Shown here: in pieces, positions 1-6,831 of the stretch | Layout of the letters: each line of letters opens with the position of its first letter | Numbering within the stretch: the stretch's first letter is position 1 | Assembly (NCBI GenBank): GCA_031402355.1 | Contig: JANNSG010000156.1 | Span: forward strand, 1-13,974 | Origin: JACMNW01 sp031402355 | GTDB taxonomy: Bacteria > Pseudomonadota > Alphaproteobacteria > Rhodobacterales > Rhodobacteraceae | Length of the DNA: 13,974 nucleotides | Direction of reading: 5' to 3' | The notes under the pieces: model-generated | The model's database searches: none | Seen by the model: the letters and a program-made list of their open reading frames with translations, nothing else | Told to the model about the DNA's origin: nothing | Made by a program: the position numbers and the translations under genes

Positions 1-1
1 C

Positions 2-379
2 ATCAACCGCGAGCCGTTGATCGTGCAGAAGTTTTTGCCGGATGTCTCAAAGGGCGACAAGAGGGTGATTTTGGTAGATGGTGAACCCGTGGGTGCCATC
101 AACCGCGTGCCGCAGGCCGGGGAAACACGGTCAAACATGCACGCGGGGGGCCGACCGGAAAAGGTTGGCCTGACCGCGCGTGATCTGGAAATTTGCGCGG
201 CCATCGGGCCAACTTTGCGCGAGCATGGACAGGTGTTTGTCGGAATAGACGTGATTGGTGATTATCTGACCGAAATCAATGTTACCTCACCCACTGGCAT
301 CCAAGAACTGGAACGGTTTGACGGCACCAATACCGCAGAACGCATCTGGCAAGTGCTCGAGGCAAAGCGTCGAGCCTAG
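2..379 (+). CDS. gshB: Glutathione synthetase, C-terminal part (5' end outside window)
   Basis: Catalyses the ATP-dependent joining of gamma-glutamylcysteine and glycine, the last step of glutathione synthesis, in the cytosol. The reading frame is open from base 2, so the gene enters from the left; about 125 residues of the ATP-grasp C-terminal part are present. Family hallmarks seen: a VSKGDKRVILVDGEPVGAINR segment, then ETRSN-H-GGRPE, and the metal/ATP-binding LTEINVTSPTGIQE near the C-terminus. The visible length matches the last 40% of a normal protein of about 315 residues. The TTG at 17 is only an internal codon. The stop (377-379) lies inside a 12-base tandem repeat, and the gene converges on comM 20 bases away. 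Recognition is strong. Confidence 0.95.
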   Translation: MNREPLIVQKFLPDVSKGDKRVILVDGEPVGAINRVPQAGETRSNMHAGGRPEKVGLTARDLEICAAIGPTLREHGQVFVGIDVIGDYLTEINVTSPTGIQELERFDGTNTAERIWQVLEAKRRA

Positions 380-403
380 CATTGGGCCTAGCATTGGGCC
401 TAG
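374..403. repeat. 12-base tandem repeat (2.5 copies) at the gshB/comM convergent junction
   Basis: The unit gcctagcattgg occupies 374-385 and 386-397, followed by a half copy (gcctag) at 398-403. Each unit contains CTAG, so every copy gives a TAG in the gshB frame on the plus strand (377, 389, 401) and a TAG in the comM frame on the minus strand (ending at 376, 388 and 400). Both genes therefore stop within the repeat and have further in-frame stops behind. No GC-rich hairpin with a T tract is visible between the two genes. Confidence 0.9.
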
Positions 404-1914
404 CCTTTGGTGCTGGCAGCCAGACGAAAGCTGACCGCCTCGGCAATGTGGGGGTGGCGCACGCCGCTTGATCCATCAAGATCGGCGATGGTGCGGGCCA
501 CGCGCAGCACCCTGTGATAGCCGCGGGCGGACAGGCCAAAGCGTTTGGCGACCCGGGCAAGCAGGGCGCGCCCTTCAGCATCCGGATTGGCGATGTCTTC
601 CAGAACCGCGCCTTCTGCGTCGGCGTTGACGCGCATTTCGGGGTGGCCCTCAAATCGTTTGGTTTGTACCGCGCGGGCGCTGGCCACGCGCGCGGAAACT
701 TCAGCAGACGTGTCGCCCGATGCAGGCAGATCTAGGTCGGTATAGGCCACTGGCGGCACTTCAATGCGCAGATCAAAGCGGTCCATCAAGGGGCCTGATA
801 TGCGCCCGACATAATCATCCCCGCATAGAGGCGCCTTGCTGCAGGATCGGGATGGATCGGTCAGGTAGCCACATTTGCAAGGGTTTGCAGCGGCGACCAG
901 CAAGAATTTGCAGGGGTATTTCACATGAGCATTTGCGCGGGCGACGACGATTTCCCCCGTTTCAATCGGTTGGCGCAGGGTTTCCAGAACCGGCCTTGGG
1001 AATTCGGGAAATTCATCCAGAAACAAAACACCGTTATGGGCAAGGCTGATCTCACCTGGTTTTGCGCCACGTCCACCGCCCACGATGGCCGCCATCGAGG
1101 CCGTGTGATGCGGCTCGCGAAACGGTCGCGCCCGGCTGATGCCACCATCGGTCAGCAGACCTGCCAATGAATGGATCATCGAGGTTTCCAGCGCCTCAAT
1201 CGCAGAAAGTGGCGGCAGGATGCCGGGCAACCGCGCCGCAAGCATGGATTTCCCCGACCCCGGGCTGCCGATCATCAGCACATGATGCCGACCTGCTGCA
1301 GCAATTTCCAAGGCACGTTTGGCGCGTTCCTGGCCTTTCACATCGCGCAAATCGCGGCGGAACGTGTCGGGTTGAACTTCGCCGGCCTCGGCTGGCGTCA
1401 AAGGCGACTGGCCAGTGTAATGGCGCACGACTTCGGAAAGCGACGATGCCGCAAGAACCTGCGTCGCCCCGACCCAGGCCGCTTCTGCCCCACACGCCTT
1501 GGGGCAAAGCAAACAGCGGTCGGCTTCTGCAGCGGCCATCGCGGCGGGAAGTGCGCCAATGACGGCGATAAGGCGCCCATCAAGCGACAGTTCCCCCAAG
1601 GCGACCGTGCCTTCGATTTCATCCTTTGGGATGATGTCCAGCGCGCCCAGCAACGCCAGGGCGATTGGCAGATCAAAGTGAGATCCCTCTTTGGGCAGAT
1701 CGGCAGGCGACAGGTTTACCGTGATCCGCTTTGATGGCAGGGCGATGGACATGGCAGCCAGCGACGCTCTGACACGTTCCTTGGCCTCTGACACTGCCTT
1801 GTCTGGCAGACCAACCACCGTAAAGGACGGCAAGCCGGGGGCAACAGCACATTGCACCTCGACGATGCGCGCCTCGACCCCTTCAAAGGCCACCGTGTAG
1901 GCCCGCGCCACCAT
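400..1914 (-). CDS. comM: YifB/ComM family AAA+ ATPase (Mg-chelatase-like)
   Basis: A 504-residue protein of the YifB/ComM family; ComM of other bacteria is a hexameric helicase that promotes branch migration during natural transformation. In order: an N-terminal Lon-protease-like fold beginning MVARAYTVAFEGVEA, a central AAA+ module with Walker A GSPGSGKS (residues 216-223) and Walker B VLFLDE (296-301), a Cys cluster C346/C348/C358/C364, an SGPLMDRFD segment (373-381) and a C-terminal Mg-chelatase-type domain. Length is normal. The ATG at 1914 is chosen over the GTG at 1932 because a GGAG lies about 8 bases upstream and the family usually begins here. It is the last gene of a minus-strand run, 46 bases after the GST gene. 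Whether this organism is transformable cannot be told from the window. Confidence 0.93.
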   Translation of the reverse strand: MVARAYTVAFEGVEARIVEVQCAVAPGLPSFTVVGLPDKAVSEAKERVRASLAAMSIALPSKRITVNLSPADLPKEGSHFDLPIALALLGALDIIPKDEIEGTVALGELSLDGRLIAVIGALPAAMAAAEADRCLLCPKACGAEAAWVGATQVLAASSLSEVVRHYTGQSPLTPAEAGEVQPDTFRRDLRDVKGQERAKRALEIAAAGRHHVLMIGSPGSGKSMLAARLPGILPPLSAIEALETSMIHSLAGLLTDGGISRARPFREPHHTASMAAIVGGGRGAKPGEISLAHNGVLFLDEFPEFPRPVLETLRQPIETGEIVVARANAHVKYPCKFLLVAAANPCKCGYLTDPSRSCSKAPLCGDDYVGRISGPLMDRFDLRIEVPPVAYTDLDLPASGDTSAEVSARVASARAVQTKRFEGHPEMRVNADAEGAVLEDIANPDAEGRALLARVAKRFGLSARGYHRVLRVARTIADLDGSSGVRHPHIAEAVSFRLAASTKG

Positions 1915-1960
1915 TTTCCGATCTCCGTTCACTTTGGTTAACGGATAACGGGATAATGGT

Positions 1961-2833
1961 TTATGTTTGGTAAAGAGCTACGAATTTGGGCCAGGCTTCC
2001 GGATCTGCGACGGTTTTGTCGCGGCAGAACGGGTTGCAGAACCCCCAGACTTTGCCGCCAAGGGCCAGAAAGTCGGTGACGGGCTTGCCGGAATAGGGGC
2101 ATGCCGCGTTGACCGACGGCCCCCGCGAGACTGCGTTCGCCGCCAATTGCTGTGGGCCGGGCCAAGGGCGGAGCGGGAAATCGCGGCGGTAAAAGTCCTG
2201 ATCCGCGCCGTCAACCAGCCCCATTGCCCGCCATCGTCGAAAGGATGGATGGGCCAGATGGGCCGTGACATAGGCGGCAGCATCCGGTCCGACAGGCAAG
2301 TTGTAACCAGCTAACCGCCCGGCAACAGGCGCAAAAAATGCGTCTGCGGCTGAATATTTGCCGCAAAGCCAAGGCCCATTGGCCCCGGTTTCCTGCCGCG
2401 CCCATTGCCAGATGGCTTGCAAACGGTCCAGATCTGCCAGGACTGCGTCGGTGGGTGCGCAGTCTGAGTAGCTGACCCGCAGGTTCATCGGGCAATGGCT
2501 GCGCAACGCGGTAAATCCTGCATGCATTTCAGCGACAAGAACGCGGGCCACAGCGCGTGCCTTCGGGTCAGCGGGCCAAATGCCGGCTTCTGGATGGCGC
2601 GAAGCCAGTTCTTCGGCAATAGCGATGGTCTCGGGCACGACAGCGCCATCAGGGGTGCGCATCGTGGGCGCAGTCCGGCCCGGGAAAAAGCCCTTCAGCA
2701 CGGTCGCCAATTCATCGGTGTAAAGTCGCGCTGTGTGGACTTTTACAGGAATATCAAAGGCATCAAACAGCAGCCAGCCGCGCAGGGACCAACTGGAATA
2801 GGCGCGGTCGCCAATGACAAGATCATAAATCAT
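1961..2833 (-). CDS. Glutathione S-transferase with extra C-terminal Cys-containing segment
   Basis: A 290-residue protein. Residues 1-215 form a GST: a thioredoxin-fold start MIYDLVIGDRAYSSWSLRGWLL with the Ser-rich active-site stretch (S13/S14/S16), VPETIAI (66-72) where the gamma-glutamyl of glutathione normally binds, and a helical domain with the SAAD capping motif (161-164). Substrate is unknown; the start resembles the YfcF-like Ser-type group. Residues 240-290 are extra: CPYSGKPV (245-252) followed by WGFCNPFCRDK (263-273), giving Cys245, Cys266 and Cys270 in a pattern reminiscent of small metal-binding YHS/TRASH-like modules. The ATG at 2833 is preferred over 2896 because GAGG stands six bases upstream. 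The gene lies 78 bases after the phosphatase and 46 before comM on the same strand, possibly one transcript. Confidence 0.85.
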   Translation of the reverse strand: MIYDLVIGDRAYSSWSLRGWLLFDAFDIPVKVHTARLYTDELATVLKGFFPGRTAPTMRTPDGAVVPETIAIAEELASRHPEAGIWPADPKARAVARVLVAEMHAGFTALRSHCPMNLRVSYSDCAPTDAVLADLDRLQAIWQWARQETGANGPWLCGKYSAADAFFAPVAGRLAGYNLPVGPDAAAYVTAHLAHPSFRRWRAMGLVDGADQDFYRRDFPLRPWPGPQQLAANAVSRGPSVNAACPYSGKPVTDFLALGGKVWGFCNPFCRDKTVADPEAWPKFVALYQT

Positions 2834-2911
2834 TATTGCCTCATGGGTTGGTTTGGGCTTGAGTAGGCGGTTCGACGCAACCACGAAAGCGCGCATTTGT
2901 GGCCCGGGACA

Positions 2912-3490
2912 TCACGCAATGTGATTGATCCGGCCAAGTCGCCAGCCGTTCGGGCCATGTGACATCTCGGTGACGGAAAGCGGGTCAATGCGGTGCGAAA
3001 AAGCCTGTTCGGGCGTCAAATCTTCGGCCCGCTGCAGGGCTGACAGGATCGCACCGAAATGGGCAACGATCACGATGTTGTGCCCGGCGTAGGCTTCTGT
3101 CAGACGGTCAGTCGCAGCCCAGATGCGCGCGTTGATGTCGTTCCAACTTTCGCCCCCGGGCGGGCGGACATCGCCCGGTTGATCCCAGAATGCAGCAATA
3201 AGGTCTGGGGCCTCCGTCTCTATCTGTGCGTGACTGCGCAATTCCCATTCGCCAAAATGCATTTCCCGCAACGTCGGGTCATCTGGCAAACGCCGACGAC
3301 TGCCCTGAACCGCATCGGCGGTTGCAATTGCGCGGTTCAGGTCTGACGAGATAATGACGGCATCCTGCGGCAGATAGGCAGACAGCCGCCCGACCGCAGC
3401 TAAATCTGACAGATCCGCAGGCAGATCTGACCAGCCAACCATGGTTTTTGCATGCGTAGGCCCATGGCGCACCCACCAGAACCGGGTCAC
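2912..3490 (-). CDS. Histidine phosphatase family protein, probable alpha-ribazole phosphatase (CobC-type)
   Basis: A 192-residue phosphoglycerate-mutase-like phosphatase. The catalytic RHG motif is at residues 8-10 (phospho-accepting His9), with Arg53 in the SSDLNRA segment, the acid Glu76 in LREMHFGEWE, and the second His144 in IVAHFGAI. The GTG start at 3488-3490 is chosen because a GGAGAG precedes it by six bases and because it overlaps the cobU stop by four bases (GTGA), suggesting translational coupling. Reading further upstream in frame to 3769 would only run antisense-of-frame through cobU. Family members act on many phosphoesters; the tight linkage to cobU makes dephosphorylation of alpha-ribazole 5'-phosphate in cobalamin nucleotide-loop assembly the best guess. 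The family is certain, the substrate is inferred. Confidence 0.85.
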   Translation of the reverse strand: MTRFWWVRHGPTHAKTMVGWSDLPADLSDLAAVGRLSAYLPQDAVIISSDLNRAIATADAVQGSRRRLPDDPTLREMHFGEWELRSHAQIETEAPDLIAAFWDQPGDVRPPGGESWNDINARIWAATDRLTEAYAGHNIVIVAHFGAILSALQRAEDLTPEQAFSHRIDPLSVTEMSHGPNGWRLGRINHIA

Positions 3491-4020
3491 TTTGCGCTCT
3501 CCGGCAACTGCCCTTTCAGGACAATCGGCAGGCCAGCCACTACCGCGACAACCAGATCGGCCTCGGCCGCCATGCGTTGGTTCAAACGCCCCTGCGCATC
3601 GCGAAAGGCGCGGGCAAGAGCATTGTCGGGAACGATGGACCAGCCGACTTCGTTTGATACGACAATCAGCGGCGCAGCGCTGGCAGCTATCGCGACCATC
3701 AGCAATTCTGCTTGTGCGTTCAGATCGGCCTCGGCCAGCAGGTGGTTGGATAACCAAAGTGTTGCGCAATCCACCAAGACAACCTCGGCTGTTTGGGCAT
3801 CGGCCAATGCGCCGCTCAGATCAAGGGGTGCTTCAACTGTGATCCAATCGCCGCCGCGCTGCGCCTTGTGTTCGGCGATGCGCGCGCGCATTTCCGCGTC
3901 CCAGGCCTGGGCTGTCGCGATGTAGCGGCGGGGGCGGCCACTGGCCAGGGCCAGCCCTTCTGCAAACCTTGATTTGCCCGACCGCGCACCGCCAAGCACA
4001 AGTGTAAACTTGGCTGACAT
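3487..4020 (-). CDS. cobU: Bifunctional adenosylcobinamide kinase / guanylyltransferase
   Basis: A 177-residue cytosolic enzyme (CobU; CobP in aerobic-pathway nomenclature) that phosphorylates adenosylcobinamide and then transfers GMP to it, activating it for attachment of the lower ligand. Seen: N-terminal P-loop GGARSGKS (10-17), YIATAQ (33-38), the His51 of RIAEHK that corresponds to the guanylylated histidine of the family, VLVDC (81-85), and the conserved VSNEVGWSIVP (121-131). The ATG at 4020 is chosen because the P-loop normally lies about ten residues from the N-terminus; upstream in-frame codons to 4125 would add an unrelated basic stretch running into the rpoH2 start. No good ribosome binding site is visible. 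No other cob genes are present here, so the rest of the pathway must be elsewhere. Confidence 0.92.
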   Translation of the reverse strand: MSAKFTLVLGGARSGKSRFAEGLALASGRPRRYIATAQAWDAEMRARIAEHKAQRGGDWITVEAPLDLSGALADAQTAEVVLVDCATLWLSNHLLAEADLNAQAELLMVAIAASAAPLIVVSNEVGWSIVPDNALARAFRDAQGRLNQRMAAEADLVVAVVAGLPIVLKGQLPESAK

Positions 4021-4036
4021 TTTTTTGCAGGAAACT

Positions 4037-4080
4037 TTTGATCCGGTCACGACTTTGCCTCGTACTGATAAGTAAAGAAA
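4037..4080 (+). promoter_or_regulatory. Candidate RpoE (ECF)-type promoter for the sigma factor gene
   Basis: TGATCC at 4039-4044 is followed after 16 bases by CGTACTGA (4061-4068). In Rhodobacter, the singlet-oxygen sigma factor RpoE recognises promoters with a TGATC-type -35, and rpoHII is one of its known direct targets. Transcription would begin near 4075, leaving a leader of about 45 bases before the ATG at 4119. The -35 match is seen; the -10 assignment and the regulator are inferred from recalled consensus. Confidence 0.5.
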
Positions 4081-4118
4081 TCGTAAATTAGACAACGATG
4101 TTCTGGCGGGGGTTCTTG

Positions 4119-4991
4119 ATGGCACTCGAACGATACAACGATCAGACCATGGCGCGCAACGCGATGAAAGCGGAACTGCTTGATGCGGAAACGGAATTGC
4201 GCTTGGCCTTCGCGTGGCGGGATCAACGCGATGAGGCTGCTCTGCACCGATTGATCACGGCCTACATGCGATTGGCGATTTCGATGGCGTCAAAGTTTCG
4301 CCGCTACGGCGCGCCAATGAATGACCTGATCCAGGAAGCATCGCTTGGCCTGATGAAGGCAGCCGACAAGTTTGATCCTGACCGGGGCGTGCGGTTTTCT
4401 ACCTATGCGGTGTGGTGGATCAAGGCGTCGATCCAGGATTATGTCATGCGCAACTGGTCGATGGTGCGTACCGGATCGACCAGTAGTCAAAAGGCGCTGT
4501 TTTTCAATCTGCGCCGTGTGCAAGCCAAGCTGGAGCGCGAGGCGACGGCGGTTGGCGAAGTACTGGACGGCCACCAGCTTCGCCAACGCATCGCAAGCGA
4601 AATCGGGGTGTCGTTGGCGGATGTCGAAATGATGGATGGGCGGCTTGGCGGGTCTGACTTTTCATTGAATGCAGCGCATTCTGCGCAAGACGATGGGCGC
4701 GAATGGATTGACTTGCTGGAAGACGACGCTCCGCAAGCTGCCGACCGGGTGGAAGCCGATCTTGATTCTGCACATCTGCGCGGTTGGCTGGTGACCGCTT
4801 TGCAGGGCCTGAACCCGCGAGAGCGCTATATCGTCGTTGAGCGGAAGCTGAAAGACGACGGGCGCACGCTGGAAAGTTTGGGCGCGGAACTGGGGCTGTC
4901 AAAGGAACGGGTCCGCCAGCTTGAGGCCGCCGCTTTTGGCAAAATGCGCCGCTCGATACAAAACCAGTCAGGCGAAACGGTTTTTCCGTAA
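4119..4991 (+). CDS. rpoH2: RpoH-family alternative sigma factor (RpoHII-like)
   Basis: A 290-residue sigma-70 family member of the heat-shock group. Region 2 spans about 45-115, with YGAPMNDLIQEASLGLMKA and the DNA-melting FSTYAVWWIKASIQDYVMRN. The RpoH box appears as QKALFFNLRR (125-134), a feature that separates RpoH from housekeeping sigma factors. Region 4.2 has a helix-turn-helix around RTLESLGAELGLSKERVRQLE (249-269). The ATG at 4119 has a run of five G about seven bases upstream, whereas the in-frame ATG at 4098 has none. The N-terminus and setting (divergent from cobU, ahead of coaBC) fit RpoHII, which in Rhodobacter controls the photooxidative/oxidative stress response downstream of RpoE. 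Assignment to RpoHII rather than RpoHI rests on recalled similarity and the upstream TGATCC element. Confidence 0.9.
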   Translation: MALERYNDQTMARNAMKAELLDAETELRLAFAWRDQRDEAALHRLITAYMRLAISMASKFRRYGAPMNDLIQEASLGLMKAADKFDPDRGVRFSTYAVWWIKASIQDYVMRNWSMVRTGSTSSQKALFFNLRRVQAKLEREATAVGEVLDGHQLRQRIASEIGVSLADVEMMDGRLGGSDFSLNAAHSAQDDGREWIDLLEDDAPQAADRVEADLDSAHLRGWLVTALQGLNPRERYIVVERKLKDDGRTLESLGAELGLSKERVRQLEAAAFGKMRRSIQNQSGETVFP

Positions 4992-5065
4992 TTCGATCCG
5001 AGTGGTTGAGTTCCCACTACTTGCGGAATAAACCTAGGGCAGCCGCCTCGGCAGGAGCCCAGTGA

Positions 5066-6262
5066 ATGCTGCCAGACAAACGAATTCTTTTGATCATTGG
5101 CGGCGGGATCTCTGCCTATAAGTCTTTGGATTTGATCCGTCGGTTGCGTGAAGCCGGGGCACGGGTGACGCCGGTCCTGACCCGGGCTGCAACGGAATTC
5201 GTGACACCGCTGTCCGTTTCTGCGCTGGCGGGTGAAAAGGTGTATCAAGATCTGTTCAATCTGACGGATGAGGCTGAAATGGGTCATATCCAGCTAAGCC
5301 GCGCCTCTGATCTGATTGTTGTGGCCCCGGCAACCGCCGATTTTCTGGCAAAAATGGCGACCGGGCGGGCCGATGATCTGGCCTCAACCCTAGTGCTGGC
5401 CACCGATACGGCCGTGCTGGCGGCACCTGCGATGAATGTTCGGATGTGGCAGCACCCTGCAACCCAGCGCAATTTGGCGCAGTTGCAGGCCGATGGGCAT
5501 TTGATTGTCGGCCCGAATGACGGCGAAATGGCCTGCGGCGAGTTCGGACCAGGACGCATGGCCGAACCGCTGCAGATTTTGGCCGCTATAGAGGCCGCAC
5601 TCGGGGCCGGGCCGTTGGCGGGAAAACATCTGCTGGTAACATCCGGGCCAACGCACGAACCGATTGATCCCGTAAGATATATTGCCAACCGGTCGTCGGG
5701 CGCGCAGGGGGCCGCTATTGCAGCGGCTCTGCGCGATCTTGGGGCACGGGTTACATTTGTTACCGGGCCTGCTTCGACGCCGCCCCCTTCCGGTGTGTCT
5801 GTCGTGAAGGTTGAAACCGCGGCAGAGATGCAAAATGCGGTTGCGGCGGCATTGCCCGCCGATGCGGCGGTTTTTGCGGCAGCAGTTGCTGACTGGCGCT
5901 TGGCTAAGACGGCCGATCAGAAGATGAAAAAAGAGCTGTCAGGCAAACTGCCCACTTTGGTGTTTGTGGAAAATCCCGACATTCTGGCACAGATCAGCCA
6001 GATGAAAACCGGTCGCCCCCGGCTTGTGGTTGGGTTTGCAGCCGAAACCGAGGATGTCTTAGGCAATGCTACGGCCAAGCGAATGCGCAAGGGCTGTGAC
6101 TGGATTGTTGCCAATGACGTCTCTGTTGGCACCGGCATCATGGGTGGGACGGAAAATGCCGTCATGCTGATTTCGGCGGCCGGGGTCGATGTCTGGCCGC
6201 GCATGCCAAAAACCGAAGTCGCACGAAAACTGGCCCTGCGGATCGCCGAGGCATTGCAATGA
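5066..6262 (+). CDS. coaBC: Bifunctional phosphopantothenoylcysteine decarboxylase / phosphopantothenate-cysteine ligase
   Basis: A 398-residue flavoprotein carrying two consecutive steps of coenzyme A synthesis: ligation of cysteine to phosphopantothenate (CoaB) and decarboxylation to phosphopantetheine (CoaC). CoaC half (1-185): flavin-binding GGGISAYKS (12-20), active-site His74 in GHIQLSR, PAMN (121-124), and the essential Cys157 in GEMACGEFGPGRM. CoaB half (187-398): SGPTHEPIDPVRYIANRSSG (193-212), AAVADWR (272-278), the lysine group KMKK (286-289), and GFAAET (323-328). Length is typical. The ATG at 5066 has AGGAG eight bases upstream. The gene sits 74 bases after the sigma factor; its stop overlaps the start of a 33-codon ORF that runs to dut. 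Confidence 0.96.
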   Translation: MLPDKRILLIIGGGISAYKSLDLIRRLREAGARVTPVLTRAATEFVTPLSVSALAGEKVYQDLFNLTDEAEMGHIQLSRASDLIVVAPATADFLAKMATGRADDLASTLVLATDTAVLAAPAMNVRMWQHPATQRNLAQLQADGHLIVGPNDGEMACGEFGPGRMAEPLQILAAIEAALGAGPLAGKHLLVTSGPTHEPIDPVRYIANRSSGAQGAAIAAALRDLGARVTFVTGPASTPPPSGVSVVKVETAAEMQNAVAAALPADAAVFAAAVADWRLAKTADQKMKKELSGKLPTLVFVENPDILAQISQMKTGRPRLVVGFAAETEDVLGNATAKRMRKGCDWIVANDVSVGTGIMGGTENAVMLISAAGVDVWPRMPKTEVARKLALRIAEALQ

Positions 6263-6360
6263 CGCCGCGCAAATCTGCTGACAGCGCTAGCACCTGTTTC
6301 AAACCCACGACAGCGGTTGCGTGGCGCTGCGAAACGCGCACCTTGTTGGGGATGGGCTGA
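6259..6360 (+). CDS. Possible 33-codon ORF bridging coaBC and dut
   Basis: An ATG at 6259 overlaps the coaBC stop (ATGA) and the frame stays open for 33 codons to a TGA at 6358-6360, three bases before the dut ATG. The predicted peptide begins MTPRKSADSASTCFKP and is basic, without a visible motif, signal or membrane segment. It is not recognised. The exact fit between two genes suggests translational coupling and perhaps delivery of ribosomes to dut, but a 33-codon open stretch arises easily by chance at this GC content. It may equally be ordinary intergenic sequence. Reported at low confidence. Confidence 0.25.
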   Translation: MTPRKSADSASTCFKPTTAVAWRCETRTLLGMG

Positions 6361-6363
6361 AAA

Positions 6364-6831
6364 ATGATCCCGGTGCTGCAAATAATGTGGGAGGATTGGG
6401 CGGATCAGCACTTGCCTCTGCCCGCCTACGAAACGACGGGGGCTGCAGGGGCGGATATCCGGGCGAATTTGCCCCCTGATCAGCGAAATACTGGAATGGT
6501 TCTGCAACCCATGCAACGCGCGATCGTACCAACGGGCTTTCGGGTAGAGATCCCCTTCGGCTTTGAAATGCAGATACGGCCACGGTCTGGTCTGGCCGTC
6601 AAACACGGGATTTCCTTGCCAAATACACCCGGCACAATCGACAGCGATTACCGCGGGCCCCTTGGTGTGGCACTGATCAATTTTGGCGCCGAAGCCTATG
6701 TGATACGGCACGGCGACCGGATCGCACAGATGATTATTGCCCCAGTACAGCAGGCCCGGTTCAAGGTTGTGGTCGCGTTAAGTGAAACCGCACGAGGTGA
6801 GGGGGGCTTTGGCTCTACCGGACGGGGATGA
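6364..6831 (+). CDS. dut: Deoxyuridine 5'-triphosphate nucleotidohydrolase (dUTPase)
   Basis: Hydrolyses dUTP to dUMP and pyrophosphate, keeping uracil out of DNA and supplying the thymidylate precursor; acts as a cytosolic homotrimer. At 155 residues it has the five classic motifs: GAAGADIRA (26-34), RPRSGLA (72-78), NTPGTIDSDYRG (87-98, containing the catalytic Asp), HGDRIAQMII (116-125) and the C-terminal glycine-rich RGEGGFGSTG (144-153) that closes over the active site. The ATG at 6364 follows a G-rich stretch (ggggatggg) and is the only start before motif 1 that gives a normal N-terminus. The stop overlaps the next gene by ATGA. Confidence 0.96.
   Translation: MIPVLQIMWEDWADQHLPLPAYETTGAAGADIRANLPPDQRNTGMVLQPMQRAIVPTGFRVEIPFGFEMQIRPRSGLAVKHGISLPNTPGTIDSDYRGPLGVALINFGAEAYVIRHGDRIAQMIIAPVQQARFKVVVALSETARGEGGFGSTGRG

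Noticed and set aside
1171..1734. Plus-strand open frame of 187 codons opposite comM
   Set aside because: Antisense shadow of the AAA+ gene; composition is not protein-like and no motif is seen.
3491..3769. Upstream extension of the histidine phosphatase frame to an ATG at 3769
   Set aside because: The added residues overlap cobU in another frame, are rich in Cys and Arg and unlike the family; the GTG at 3490 has a ribosome binding site and puts the RHG motif at residues 8-10 as expected.
5001..5018. Small inverted repeat agtgg...ccact after the sigma factor gene
   Set aside because: A 5-bp stem with an 8-base loop and no T tract is too weak to call a terminator; it may be chance.
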